The notes under the pieces are model-generated. The model was not told the DNA's origin. It did not search any database and saw only the letters and a list, made by a program, of their open reading frames with translations. From the NCBI RefSeq assembly GCF_000987775.1, contig NZ_LAHO01000019.1, positions 1-64,000 of the forward strand: a stretch of DNA of 64,000 nucleotides, in the 5' to 3' direction. Source of the DNA: Arsukibacterium ikkense. GTDB lineage: Bacteria; Pseudomonadota; Gammaproteobacteria; Enterobacterales; Alteromonadaceae. Positions 54,464 through 63,193 of this stretch are shown here, piece by piece (position 1 is the stretch's first letter; every line of letters starts with the position of its first letter). The translations under genes were made by a program, and so were the position numbers.

Positions 54464-55105
54464 TTACACCTGGGCATCACTTTGTTGCTCAGGTGCCGCC
54501 AGCGCAAACGCGGCTAATTGCTGGCAATGATGATAAATCCGGCTAATGGTCGGGTATTGCAGGGTATCGAGTCTAAAACGCAGGGCATTGTACATTTGCG
54601 GTACCAGGCACAAGTCAGCAAGCGTAATACCGTCACCATAGCAAAACTCACCCGCAGTCTTTTGCAGCCGTTGTTCCAGGGCACTAAAACCAGTATGCAG
54701 CCAGTGATGGATCCACTCGGTTTTCTGCTCGTCATTTAAACGCAGCGGCCCGGTCAAATACTGTAATACCCTAAGGTTGTTCAACGGGTGAATATCGCAG
54801 GCAATATCCAGCGCCAGTGAGCGTACCTGCGCTTTAGCGGCCGGGTCTTCGGGCAGCAACGCCGGCTCGGGGTACATTTCGTCGAGGTATTCAATAATGG
54901 CCAGTGACTGGTTCAAACTTAACTCACCATCGACATAAGTCGGTACCAGCTGATTGGGGTTTAGCTGCTGGTACTCAGCACTATGTTGCTGGCCACCGTC
55001 TTTAATCAGGTGTACCGGTATCGTTTCAAAACTAAGTTGTTTTAAATTCAGGGCGATGCGCACCCGGTAGGCGGCTGAAGAGCGCCAGTAGCTATAGAGT
55101 TTCAT
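54464..55105 (-). CDS. maiA: Maleylacetoacetate isomerase
   Basis: MaiA isomerises maleylacetoacetate to fumarylacetoacetate with glutathione. 213 residues of zeta-class GST fold, with the signature SYWRSSAAYRVRIALNLK at the start and ECF motif PNQLVPTYVDGELSLNQSLAIIEYLDE; the catalytic serine is in SSAAYR. It belongs to the homogentisate pathway but is separated from the FAH gene by 219 bases holding the hairpin repeat, so transcription may be partly interrupted. Confidence 0.94.
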   Translation of the reverse strand: MKLYSYWRSSAAYRVRIALNLKQLSFETIPVHLIKDGGQQHSAEYQQLNPNQLVPTYVDGELSLNQSLAIIEYLDEMYPEPALLPEDPAAKAQVRSLALDIACDIHPLNNLRVLQYLTGPLRLNDEQKTEWIHHWLHTGFSALEQRLQKTAGEFCYGDGITLADLCLVPQMYNALRFRLDTLQYPTISRIYHHCQQLAAFALAAPEQQSDAQV

Positions 55106-55172
55106 AAACTGTTACCTTAAGCGCTTCGAACCCGCTGCTGCTACGTACATTTTCCCTGCGACACGCCGTAAA

Positions 55173-55262
55173 CCCATCCCTGGGGGCTCGTTTATGAACT
55201 TCGTCCATAAAGTTCACCGTTCGGCCCGCGGAGCGGTACAAATTCGTTCCTGACGAATTTGT
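55173..55262. repeat. Three-hairpin intergenic repeat, copy B
   Basis: Gap between maiA and the fumarylacetoacetase gene. Hairpins CCCA/TGGG (55173-55184), TGAACTT/AAGTTCA (55195-55216) and ACAAATTCG-TTCCTGA-CGAATTTGT (55238-55262). Order and the loop TTCCTGA match copy A at 3456-3521; stem bases differ in pairs. The element splits the tyrosine-degradation operon. Confidence 0.7.
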
Positions 55263-55324
55263 CCGTCCGTCCAGGGCTGCAACGGTCGCAGAAAAAAGTA
55301 CATCCGCATCCACTGGGAACGTGA

Positions 55325-56341
55325 TTAAACCTTATACTGCACCACTTGCTGGTCGATAGCACCAAAAATACTCTGGCCATCACTATCCAGCATTTCCATT
55401 TTAATGGTATCACCAAATTGCATAAAGGAGGTGCTGGGCTTGCCATCGCGAATAGTTTCAATCATCCGGATCTCAGCGATACAGCTGTAACCTACGCCAC
55501 CTTCGTTAATGGCAGTACCATACTCGGTGCCCTGCTTATTCGATACAGTACCTGAACCTATTACCGCACCCGCACCCAGGTTACGGGTTTTGGCAGCATG
55601 GGCAATCAGCTGACCAAAGTTAAAGGTCATATCAATACCGGCATTGGGCTTACCAAATGGCTTATCGTTGTAGGTCGACAGCAAGGGTAAATGCACACGG
55701 CCATCCTGCCACTTATCGCCCAACTCATCTGGGGTAACGGCTACCGGGCTAAAGCTGGAGGCCGGTTTTGAGTTAAAAAAGCCAAAGCCTTTGGCCAGCT
55801 CGTTTGGAATTAAACCACGCAGCGATACGTCGTTAACCAGCATAATCAGCCGCACTTTTTTAAGCGCCTGCTCCGGGCTTACTGCCATCGGAACATCATC
55901 GGTGATAACCGCAACCTCACCTTCAAAGTCGATACCATGCTCAGTACTAATTGCCTCAATCGGGTCGCGCGGGCCGATAAAATCGTCAGAGCCGCCCTGA
56001 TACATTAAAGGATCGGTCCAGAAACTGGGCGGCATTTCAGAGTTACGCGCCTTACGCACCAGCTCGACATGGTTTACATAGGCACTGCCATCAGCCCATT
56101 GATAAGCCCGCGGCAAAGGTGACTCACACTGCGTTGGTTCAAACGGCATTTCACCGTTAAAGCTACCACTATTTAATGCCTCATAGCGCTGTTGTAATGC
56201 TGGCGCCAGGTTAGCCCAGTTATCCAGCAACTGCTGCATAGTGGACGCCACATCGGTTACGGTAACACAACGGCTTAAATCACGGCTTACCACCACTAAC
56301 TGGCCGTCACGGGTATTATTTTTTAAACTAGCTAATTTCAT
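55325..56341 (-). CDS. Fumarylacetoacetase-type hydrolase
   Basis: 338 residues of the FAH family, cleaving fumarylacetoacetate to fumarate and acetoacetate. Metal ligands are visible in DFEGEVAVITDD and LIMLVNDVSLRGL; other family blocks are IGSGTVSNKQGTEYGT and GDTIKMEMLDSDGQSIFG. The bacterial form of this pathway is the shorter FAH type rather than the 420-residue eukaryotic one. Its start lies one base after the hmgA stop. Confidence 0.93.
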   Translation of the reverse strand: MKLASLKNNTRDGQLVVVSRDLSRCVTVTDVASTMQQLLDNWANLAPALQQRYEALNSGSFNGEMPFEPTQCESPLPRAYQWADGSAYVNHVELVRKARNSEMPPSFWTDPLMYQGGSDDFIGPRDPIEAISTEHGIDFEGEVAVITDDVPMAVSPEQALKKVRLIMLVNDVSLRGLIPNELAKGFGFFNSKPASSFSPVAVTPDELGDKWQDGRVHLPLLSTYNDKPFGKPNAGIDMTFNFGQLIAHAAKTRNLGAGAVIGSGTVSNKQGTEYGTAINEGGVGYSCIAEIRMIETIRDGKPSTSFMQFGDTIKMEMLDSDGQSIFGAIDQQVVQYKV

Positions 56342-56342
56342 A

Positions 56343-57506
56343 TTATTCCTTAACTGAACCTGTGGCTGGGTCCTGTGGCTTGGTTTTCCAGCTATTAACG
56401 TAATCCGGATTTTCGGTGGCCAGGGCAGCTTCGCCTACTTGCAGCGCATCGCGGGTATCCAGCATTACCGCCACTTCGTCGGTAAACTTCTTTTTATACT
56501 CGCGCCCGGCAGCAAAGGCTTTCGGATGTGGCCCATGGGTAAAACCGGCCGGATGGAAAGTTACCATGCCTTTTTCAATATTGTCGCGGCTGAAAAAATC
56601 ACCCGCATGGTAAAACAGCACTTCATCATAATCATCGTTATTATGATAAAACGGCACTTTTAATGCACCAGGATCACTCTCAATTGGCCGTGGCACAAAG
56701 GTACAGACCACAAAACGCTGCGCGACAAAAGTGGTATGGGCCGATGGCGGTAAATGATAGCGATGGCTCATTAACGGCCGGATATCGCGCCAGTTAATCC
56801 GCATTACCGCTAAATCACCATGCCAGCCAATCGCATCTAATGGGTTATAGGGGTAAGTAATCACTGATACCTGGCCGTGGCGTTTTACTTCAACCTGCCA
56901 GCGGTCTTCACTGTATTGCGCTTTAAAAGCGTCATTAATTTTCGGCGTGTCGAGCATGGCCGGGTCAAAAATGGCATGGTTGCCTACCAGGCCCTTTTCC
57001 GGTAGCTGGTAGCTGTCGTTAGTGGCTTCAATCAGCAGAATAAACATCGGCTCATTCGGCACTAAACGCCACATGGTTGAGCGTGGGATCACAATATAGT
57101 CACCATCACGTACGCTCAAATGGCCAAAATCACAGTAAAGCTCGGCACTGCCCTCGTGAATAAACAGCAGTTCATCGCCATCAGCATTGCGCGCCAACTT
57201 AGTCATGCTGTCGTTTAAACGCCAGGTCCGCATTTTACAGTGGCTGTTAAACAGTAAATCCGGCACCAGCCAGGGCGATTGTGCATTATCCAGCTCAATC
57301 TGGTTAAAGTTGAACAATTGGGGCCTGAGCGGCCCCTGCCAGTCACTCCAGCCAGTTGGGGCATGAGTATGATGAAAGTGCGTGGCCGGACCGAAAAAAC
57401 CACTACGCCCGGTTTCCCGCTCATATATTGCCTGCTCGGGAAAATCGGCATGAGCCTGGCGTGATATATCGCCTTCCTTTAATGGAAAAGACGCCCATTT
57501 ACGCAT
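56343..57506 (-). CDS. hmgA: Homogentisate 1,2-dioxygenase
   Basis: HmgA opens the homogentisate ring to maleylacetoacetate with Fe(II) and oxygen. 387 residues of cupin fold, with the N-terminal part FGPATHFHHTHAPTGWSDW and the metal region FHPAGFTHGPHPKAF, plus EVLFYHAGDFFSRD. It overlaps the hppD stop by eight bases, so the two are coupled. Confidence 0.92.
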   Translation of the reverse strand: MRKWASFPLKEGDISRQAHADFPEQAIYERETGRSGFFGPATHFHHTHAPTGWSDWQGPLRPQLFNFNQIELDNAQSPWLVPDLLFNSHCKMRTWRLNDSMTKLARNADGDELLFIHEGSAELYCDFGHLSVRDGDYIVIPRSTMWRLVPNEPMFILLIEATNDSYQLPEKGLVGNHAIFDPAMLDTPKINDAFKAQYSEDRWQVEVKRHGQVSVITYPYNPLDAIGWHGDLAVMRINWRDIRPLMSHRYHLPPSAHTTFVAQRFVVCTFVPRPIESDPGALKVPFYHNNDDYDEVLFYHAGDFFSRDNIEKGMVTFHPAGFTHGPHPKAFAAGREYKKKFTDEVAVMLDTRDALQVGEAALATENPDYVNSWKTKPQDPATGSVKE

Positions 57507-58581
57507 CGCTTAATACTCCGCGCTGAATTTGATCTTCTTCAATCGATTCAAACAAAGCTTTAAAGTTACCCTCACCAAAGCCTTCGTTACCTTTACGCTG
57601 AATAATTTCAAAAAACACCGGGCCAATCACGGTTTTGGTGAAAATTTGCAACAAAATACCGTCTTTCATTGGCGCGCCGTCAATCAGGATGCGCAGCTCC
57701 CGCATTTGATCTAAATCTTCCTCATGGCCTTCTACCCGCTCGTTCACCTTACCGTAGTAGGTTTCCGGGGTAGGCATAAATTCCATGCCGCGATTGCGCA
57801 GGGTGCGTACTGTTTCGTAAATATTGTCGGACGTCAGGGCGATATGCTGAATGCCTTCGCCTTTATACTCGCGGATAAACTCTTCAATCTGTGATTTATC
57901 GTCAGAGGATTCATTAATTGGAATACGGATTTTACCGCACGGTGCGGTCATCGCTTTTGATACCAGACCGGTCAGCTTGCCTTCAATATCAAAATAACGG
58001 ATCTCGCGAAAGTTACCAATACTCTCATAGAAACCAGCCCACAGGTTCATATTACCGCGCATCACATTGTGGGTTAAATGGTCCAGTACTTCCAGGCCAA
58101 CACCATGCTTGGCCATTTCCACTTGCCAATTGTCATAATATTTAAAATCAATGTCATATACTGAACTGGCGCCATAGCGGTCTACAAAGTACAGCAGGCT
58201 GCTACCGATGCCGTAAACGGCTGGAATATTCAGCTCCATCGGCCCAATCTGGTTTTTGTACTCTTTCGCGCCATTGGCCAGCGCATGCTTTAACGCCGCA
58301 GCCGCGTCGGTTACCCGAAATGCCATGGCACAAACTGACGGCCCATGCAGCCTGGCAAACTCTTCGGCTTGCGAATTCGGCTCAGCGTTAATGATAAAAT
58401 TAATATCGCCCTGCTTGTATAACCAGGCCTGCTTAGAACGGTGCTTAGCCACTTCGGTAAAACCCAGCGAATGGAACAAATCTTTCAGCTTTTGAATCCC
58501 CTCAGCATCAGCAGCGGTATATTCAACAAACTCGAAACCATCAGTACCCAGCGGGTTAATTGTATTTTTTATCTCTGACAT
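57499..58581 (-). CDS. hppD: 4-hydroxyphenylpyruvate dioxygenase
   Basis: HppD makes homogentisate from 4-hydroxyphenylpyruvate. 360 residues of two VOC domains with iron ligands in VLDHLTHNV, GIQHIALTSDNI and FFEIIQRKG, and the C-terminal end with FGEGNFKALFESIE. The start used is ATG at 58581 (MSEIKNTINPLGTDGFEFVEY) with GGAGAG eight bases upstream; the open frame extends 38 codons further but lacks homology. First gene of the hppD-hmgA-FAH-maiA block. A TyrR-type palindrome lies about 210 bases upstream. Confidence 0.95.
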   Translation of the reverse strand: MSEIKNTINPLGTDGFEFVEYTAADAEGIQKLKDLFHSLGFTEVAKHRSKQAWLYKQGDINFIINAEPNSQAEEFARLHGPSVCAMAFRVTDAAAALKHALANGAKEYKNQIGPMELNIPAVYGIGSSLLYFVDRYGASSVYDIDFKYYDNWQVEMAKHGVGLEVLDHLTHNVMRGNMNLWAGFYESIGNFREIRYFDIEGKLTGLVSKAMTAPCGKIRIPINESSDDKSQIEEFIREYKGEGIQHIALTSDNIYETVRTLRNRGMEFMPTPETYYGKVNERVEGHEEDLDQMRELRILIDGAPMKDGILLQIFTKTVIGPVFFEIIQRKGNEGFGEGNFKALFESIEEDQIQRGVLSDA

Positions 58582-58735
58582 AGGGGAGGCTCTCCGAACA
58601 ACGAATGTGGGCGCTATCATGCGCCTACCCACAAAAAAAGGAAGAGGCAAGGCTATGGTAGTCAAGGCTTGCTGCACAGTGAAATGTGTACACAAATAGC
58701 TACAAAAGTGCTTATAGCAACTTCATATAAAGCTA

Positions 58736-58764
58736 AGGGGCGGCAGGTAAGCCTGCCCGCCCCT
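58736..58764 (-). terminator. Hairpin after tyrR
   Basis: GC-rich stem AGGGGCGGCAGG against CCTGCCCGCCCCT with a one-base bulge, 30 bases past the tyrR stop; only a weak T tract, so it may end tyrR transcription or structure the hppD leader. Confidence 0.55.
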
Positions 58765-58787
58765 ATCAAGTACAGTTTTTTGCACAT

Positions 58788-58809
58788 ACTGTAATTATAT
58801 TTTTACAGT
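58788..58809 (-). promoter_or_regulatory. TyrR-box-like palindrome before hppD
   Basis: ACTGTAA, eight bases, TTACAGT: a perfect palindrome that also reads TGTAAT-N6-TTTACA, close to the TyrR consensus TGTAAA-N6-TTTACA. It overlaps the last codons of tyrR. A second arm TACAGT at 58771-58776 repeats the half-site. Distance to the hppD ATG is about 207 bases, so a long leader or an intervening promoter is required. Confidence 0.6.
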
Positions 58810-60357
58810 CTTCCGGTTTATGCCGTAGTCACGCAGCTTATTTGCCACAGCGGTGTGGCTTAAACCGAGCTTTTTCGCTAACTGACGTGAGCTCGGATAG
58901 GCGGGGTACAACTTACGCAACAGATTAGCTTCAAAGCGTTTAACGGCTTCATCCAGAGTGCCATCAAAATCCTGCTCCAGATAGCCAAAGTCACTGGTGT
59001 AGCTTGGCAATTGCAAATGATCTTTTTCCAGCTCGTAGCCATCGAGTAAAGTGACGGCGCGGTACAAGGCATTTTCCAACTGCCGCACATTGCCCGGCCA
59101 TGGATACTGCTGTAAAAACTGACTACAGCTGTCAGTTAACTTTGGCGCTTTGCGGCCTAACCTGGCGGCAAAACGGGCAATAAAAAATTCAGCCAGTGGC
59201 ACAACATCCTGTTTGCGCTCTCGCAACGGCGGCAATGCCAGGGTTAATACATTTAAGCGGTAGAATAAGTCTTCGCGAAAGCGCCCTTCCTGCACCATAC
59301 CAGGCAAGTCTTTCTGGGTAGTGCAAATCACCCGCACATCCACTTTCACTTCATTTTCATCTGCAACCCGCCGAAAGCTGCCATCCTGCAAAAAGCGGAT
59401 CAGTTTCGTTTGCAGCTGAGTGGACATCTCGCCCACCTCATCCAGAAACACAGTGCCGCCATTAGCTTGCTCAAAAATGCCCTTTTTGCCCTCGGTGCTG
59501 CCGGCAAAGGCATTAGAGCCATAACCAAACAGCTCCGACTCGGCAACATTATCCGGTAAGGAGGCGCAATTTACTGCCAGAAAGGGTTTGGCCGCCCGGC
59601 TGCCTGCGGCATGACAGGCACGGGCCAATAACTCCTTGCCGGTGCCGGTTTCGCCCATAATTAAAATGGGTGCATCCAGCTGAGCCATTTTTTTCGCTTC
59701 CCGCACCACTTTACGCATCAGGTTACTATTGGCCTGTAGGGTATTAAAGCTTTCCTGATCGCCTTTTTTAAAAGCCACCATGTGTTGGCCAAGGCGGCTT
59801 TCTGATTTTAAATTGATGACCGCGCCAGCCAGGATCTCATGGCCGGTTTCATCCGGTACCATTACCGGCAAAATATCGGCAATAAAACGCTTACCATGAA
59901 TTTCAAAACGGCGGGTTTGCGCCAGCACTTCATCACTTTCCAACCAGCGCTGAAAATTAAAGCCCCGCACCATACCCTGCAGCGACTGCCCATAAATATC
60001 ATCGTAGGCGACCGACAAAGCCTCCAGCGCCGCATCGTTAATCACGGTAACATTGGCTTTAATATCAATGGCAATCAAACCATCTGGCAGGGTTTTTAAT
60101 AAGGTAGCAAGTTCATTGTGTTCGCGCTCTGAGGGTAAAAAGGCAGTGGTTTTGACGTCCTGCACGCCGGCTATCCGGCGTATCTTCGCCATTAACTCCT
60201 GAAACTTCTCAAAGTTAACGGTCGGAAATGACACATACATCCGGTTCAGTGACGGATCAACTTCAATTCCGCGCAAATCAAGCTGATAGCCTACCAGAAT
60301 ATTTAACACCTCCTGGGCTAACCCCAGCCGGTTCTGACATTGAATTTCTAAACGCAT
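58795..60357 (-). CDS. tyrR: Transcriptional regulator TyrR
   Basis: TyrR controls aromatic amino acid transport and metabolism genes in answer to tyrosine, phenylalanine and tryptophan. 520 residues: ACT domain (about 1-75), PAS (about 80-190), AAA+ ATPase (Walker A GETGTGKE, FLDEVGEM, RLNVLTLALPPLRER) and C-terminal helix-turn-helix (SRQLAKKLGLSHTAVANKLR). As in other TyrR proteins the sigma54 contact loop GAFTGA is replaced (GYGSNAFAGS), so it works with sigma70. It sits between hppD and phhAB, the genes it is expected to control. Confidence 0.96.
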   Translation of the reverse strand: MRLEIQCQNRLGLAQEVLNILVGYQLDLRGIEVDPSLNRMYVSFPTVNFEKFQELMAKIRRIAGVQDVKTTAFLPSEREHNELATLLKTLPDGLIAIDIKANVTVINDAALEALSVAYDDIYGQSLQGMVRGFNFQRWLESDEVLAQTRRFEIHGKRFIADILPVMVPDETGHEILAGAVINLKSESRLGQHMVAFKKGDQESFNTLQANSNLMRKVVREAKKMAQLDAPILIMGETGTGKELLARACHAAGSRAAKPFLAVNCASLPDNVAESELFGYGSNAFAGSTEGKKGIFEQANGGTVFLDEVGEMSTQLQTKLIRFLQDGSFRRVADENEVKVDVRVICTTQKDLPGMVQEGRFREDLFYRLNVLTLALPPLRERKQDVVPLAEFFIARFAARLGRKAPKLTDSCSQFLQQYPWPGNVRQLENALYRAVTLLDGYELEKDHLQLPSYTSDFGYLEQDFDGTLDEAVKRFEANLLRKLYPAYPSSRQLAKKLGLSHTAVANKLRDYGINRKTVKI

Positions 60358-60429
60358 AACAGCGATGTACCCCGATACCAGTTAGTGATTACATAATACG
60401 GCATCAGGCCACTGTCAGACCAGTGTTTT

Positions 60430-60447
60430 TGTAAAGATATGTGAACA
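60430..60447 (-). promoter_or_regulatory. TyrR-box-like site before tyrR
   Basis: TGTAAA GATATG TGAACA matches TGTAAA-N6-TTTACA at 10 of 12 consensus bases, 73 bases before the tyrR ATG. It fits autoregulation. Confidence 0.55.
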
Positions 60448-60515
60448 AATAAGGCGGAAATAGCCTGCAACGCGGTGGAATGCGGCAAAGGCAAGGCGAT
60501 AAAGTGAGGAAGTGT

Positions 60516-60544
60516 TGCGCCAGTAAATGCAATTGACTGGCGCA
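60516..60544 (-). terminator. Terminator after phhB
   Basis: TGCGCCAGT / ACTGGCGCA, nine-bp stem with an eleven-base loop, just after the phhB stop. T tract is weak. Confidence 0.6.
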
Positions 60545-60559
60545 GGGTAAGTTACCTGT

Positions 60560-60901
60560 TTAGCTGGCCAGCAAGCTGTCAGTTTTAGCCGCGCAAATAA
60601 AGTCGTTTTTGTGCAAACCTTTAATGGAATGCGACCACCAGGTTACGGTTAATTTACCCCACTCCAGCAGTAATGCCGGATGGTGACCTTCATCTTCAGC
60701 TAACTGGGCCACTTTATTATGAAACGCCCAGGCTTGCTTAAAGTTTTTAAATTTATACAGCCGCTCCAGCTGCAAGATACCGTCCCGTACCACTGGGGTC
60801 CAGTCGGGAATTTGCCTCATCAACTCGGGTAATTCTGCATCAGAGACTTTAGGGGCATCCGCTTTACAGGCTTCGCATTTCATTGCTGTTAATTCAGTCA
60901 T
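60560..60901 (-). CDS. phhB: Pterin-4a-carbinolamine dehydratase
   Basis: PhhB regenerates the pterin cofactor of phenylalanine hydroxylase. 113 residues with the motif [28 protein letters not shown], which carries the catalytic histidines. It follows phhA by eight bases, in the Pseudomonas and Alteromonadales order. Confidence 0.96.
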   Translation of the reverse strand: MTELTAMKCEACKADAPKVSDAELPELMRQIPDWTPVVRDGILQLERLYKFKNFKQAWAFHNKVAQLAEDEGHHPALLLEWGKLTVTWWSHSIKGLHKNDFICAAKTDSLLAS

Positions 60902-60909
60902 TACAGATC

Positions 60910-61710
60910 CTAACTTGCTTGTTTTTGTTTGGGTGGAAACCGCGGTTCATGCAAGCCAAGTGCTTTAGCCTGCTCAACCAGCGCCATCATGTCCAGATGG
61001 GCAACATCAAATAAATCATCAATGTTGTTCAGTAAAAAATAAATGGGCTGCATGATATCAATCCGGTAAGGGGTACGCAGAATATCAACTGCATCAAACG
61101 GTTTGCGCTCTGGCGTGTCAGATTCCAGAGCATAAACTGTCTCGCCCGGCGAGGATAAAATGCCCCCGCCATAAATACGTAAGCCCTCTGCGGTGTTTAA
61201 TAAACCAAACTCAATGGTAAACCAGTATAGCCGGGCCAGAAAAACCCGGTCCTGCTTACTGGCGGCTAAGCCTAACTTGCCGTAAGTGTGGGTAAACTCG
61301 GCAAACGCCGGATTAGTCAGCATAGCGCAATGGCCGAAGATTTCATGAAAAACATCTGGCTCTTGCAAGTAATCGAACTCTTCGCGGGAGCGGATAAACG
61401 TCGCCACCGGGAAACGCTTATTAGCCAGCAATTCGAAAAACTTATCGAAGCTGATCAGGGCTGGCACTTCAGCACATTCCCAGCCTGTGGTAGCGCGCAA
61501 CACTTTGCTGACTTCCTCTAACTGCGGGATCCGGTCAGTGGGTAGCTGCAACTTTTCCAGCCCCGCCAGAAACTCATCGCAGGCTTTGCCTTTAATCACA
61601 CCCAGCTGACGGGTAATCAGCTCATGCCAAATCTGATTCTCTTCATCTGACCAGGCAATAATGCCATTGGCATCGGATTGCCGGGATACATACTGGCTTG
61701 TCTTACTCAT
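60910..61710 (-). CDS. phhA: Phenylalanine 4-hydroxylase
   Basis: PhhA makes tyrosine from phenylalanine with a pterin cofactor and oxygen. 266 residues with the non-heme iron motif [21 protein letters not shown] (two histidines) and the glutamate in [13 protein letters not shown] at 61710 has AGG in front; a TTG two codons earlier is also open. First step of the degradation pathway encoded here; FolE may supply the pterin. A TyrR-type box lies 126 bases upstream. Confidence 0.97.
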   Translation of the reverse strand: MSKTSQYVSRQSDANGIIAWSDEENQIWHELITRQLGVIKGKACDEFLAGLEKLQLPTDRIPQLEEVSKVLRATTGWECAEVPALISFDKFFELLANKRFPVATFIRSREEFDYLQEPDVFHEIFGHCAMLTNPAFAEFTHTYGKLGLAASKQDRVFLARLYWFTIEFGLLNTAEGLRIYGGGILSSPGETVYALESDTPERKPFDAVDILRTPYRIDIMQPIYFLLNNIDDLFDVAHLDMMALVEQAKALGLHEPRFPPKQKQAS

Positions 61711-61835
61711 ATACAACCTGTTGCGAATGTCTTAACGGCTTTATGCCGTTTTATTGGTAGAGCGGATACTAGAGGATCACACCGCAACTGGGTATCATCT
61801 CTGGCTGAAAAGCGGTGTAAAGCAACCGCTCCAGC

Positions 61836-61853
61836 CGTAACGTTTAGATTACA
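61836..61853 (-). promoter_or_regulatory. TyrR-box-like site before phhAB
   Basis: CGTAAC GTTTAG ATTACA keeps the invariant G and C of TGTAAA-N6-TTTACA and 9 of 12 bases. A half-site TGTAAA lies 20 bases to the left (61816-61821). Both are upstream of phhA and downstream of the megL stop. Confidence 0.5.
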
Positions 61854-61884
61854 GCAAGCCACCGTTTTGGCATATGGTGCGCTG

Positions 61885-63078
61885 TCAGGCCTGATTTTGC
61901 ATCTTTTCAAGCGCCTGATCTAAATCAGCAATAATGTCCGCAACATGTTCTAAACCTACCGATACCCGAATTAAGCCATCGCTAATCCCGGCCATTTGCC
62001 GCTCTTCTGCGCTATAAGGGCTATGGGTCATCGACGCAGGGTGCTGGATAAGTGATTCAGCATCACCGAGGCTGACTGCCAGGCTGAGTAAACGGCACTG
62101 GTTAATAAAATAGCGGCTCTGCTCCAGCGTAGCCTTCAGTTCGAATGCCAGTACACCGCCCGCGCCCTGCATTTGCTCGCCTAAGAAGCGATAGCCTGGA
62201 TGGCTTGGCAAACCCGGATAGTACACTTCTTTTACTGCCGGATGCGCTTGCAAAAACTCTGCAACCTGTTGCGCATTCTGACAATGGCGTTCCATCCGCA
62301 CGGCCAGGGTTTTTAAACCCCGAATGATTAGCCAGGCGTCATGTGGGCTAATGGTTGCCCCCATATCTTTTAAGGTGGTCATTTTTATGGTGGCTATTGT
62401 TTCGCGGTCGGCGACAATAATGCCGGCAACTACATCGCCATGGCCATTGAGGTATTTAGTCGCGCTGTGAATCACTATATCAATGCCATACCTGGCGGGT
62501 TGCTGCAGCAGCGGGGTCAGAAAGGTATTATCAATAACGGAAATCAGCTTATGCTGCTGGCAGAACTGGCCTAAAAAAGCTAAGTCCAGCACCACCAGAT
62601 TCGGATTAATCGGTGTTTCAGCGAACAACATTTTGGTATTAGGTTTAAGCGCGGCAGCCACCGCTGCGTGGTCAGTCATATCCACAAAACTGACCTCAAT
62701 ACCATAGCGGGCGAACATATGATTAAACAGGGCAAAGCTGCAGCCGTAAATGGCCTTGCTGGCAATCAAATGATCGCCATGCTGCAAAAATGCCATGGTA
62801 CTGGCTGCAACAGCACCCATGCCAGTAGCTGTTGCGGCTGCATCGTCCATGCCTTCCAACGCAGCCACTTTCTGTTCCAGCTCGCGGGTGGTAGGGTTGC
62901 CAAGCCGGGTGTAAATATAACCTTCCTGCTCACCCGCAAAACGAGCAGCGCCCTGCTCGGCATTGTCAAAAATAAAGGTAGAGGTCTGGTACAATGGAGT
63001 GGCTAAGGTGCCATATTGGTTTTTTTCTTTACCCGCGTGTATACAAAGAGTATGCGGGTGAACATTTTTAGTCTGCAT
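61885..63078 (-). CDS. megL: Methionine gamma-lyase
   Basis: A PLP enzyme that splits methionine into methanethiol, ammonia and 2-oxobutyrate. 397 residues of the Cys/Met metabolism fold: YTRLGNPTTRELEQKVAALEG, PLP lysine in HSATKYLNGHGDVV, and YGCSFALFNH with the cysteine typical of methionine gamma-lyase rather than cystathionine gamma-synthase or lyase. The C-terminal QHPASMTHSPYS also fits. Single gene. Confidence 0.9.
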   Translation of the reverse strand: MQTKNVHPHTLCIHAGKEKNQYGTLATPLYQTSTFIFDNAEQGAARFAGEQEGYIYTRLGNPTTRELEQKVAALEGMDDAAATATGMGAVAASTMAFLQHGDHLIASKAIYGCSFALFNHMFARYGIEVSFVDMTDHAAVAAALKPNTKMLFAETPINPNLVVLDLAFLGQFCQQHKLISVIDNTFLTPLLQQPARYGIDIVIHSATKYLNGHGDVVAGIIVADRETIATIKMTTLKDMGATISPHDAWLIIRGLKTLAVRMERHCQNAQQVAEFLQAHPAVKEVYYPGLPSHPGYRFLGEQMQGAGGVLAFELKATLEQSRYFINQCRLLSLAVSLGDAESLIQHPASMTHSPYSAEERQMAGISDGLIRVSVGLEHVADIIADLDQALEKMQNQA

Positions 63079-63144
63079 TGAAATACTGCGCTAAGTAGTG
63101 AAAGACCCGCACAGATTTAGCAGATATTTGAATTTTTGGAAGCA

Positions 63145-63168
63145 TGCCAGACATCTTGCAGTCTGGCA
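63145..63168. promoter_or_regulatory. Inverted repeat upstream of megL
   Basis: TGCCAGAC / GTCTGGCA, a perfect eight-bp stem with an eight-base loop, 67 bases before the megL start and 26 bases after the YcjF stop. It contains AGACATCT, one base from a MetJ half-site. It may be a weak terminator of the ycjF unit or an operator; I cannot decide. Confidence 0.4.
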
Positions 63169-63193
63169 GTCGCAAATTTATTGTAACTAACTG

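Noticed and set aside
61728..61765. Hairpin AACGGC/GCCGTT followed by T-rich sequence as a plus-strand terminator
   Set aside because: No plus-strand gene precedes it; more likely leader structure of phhA or chance.
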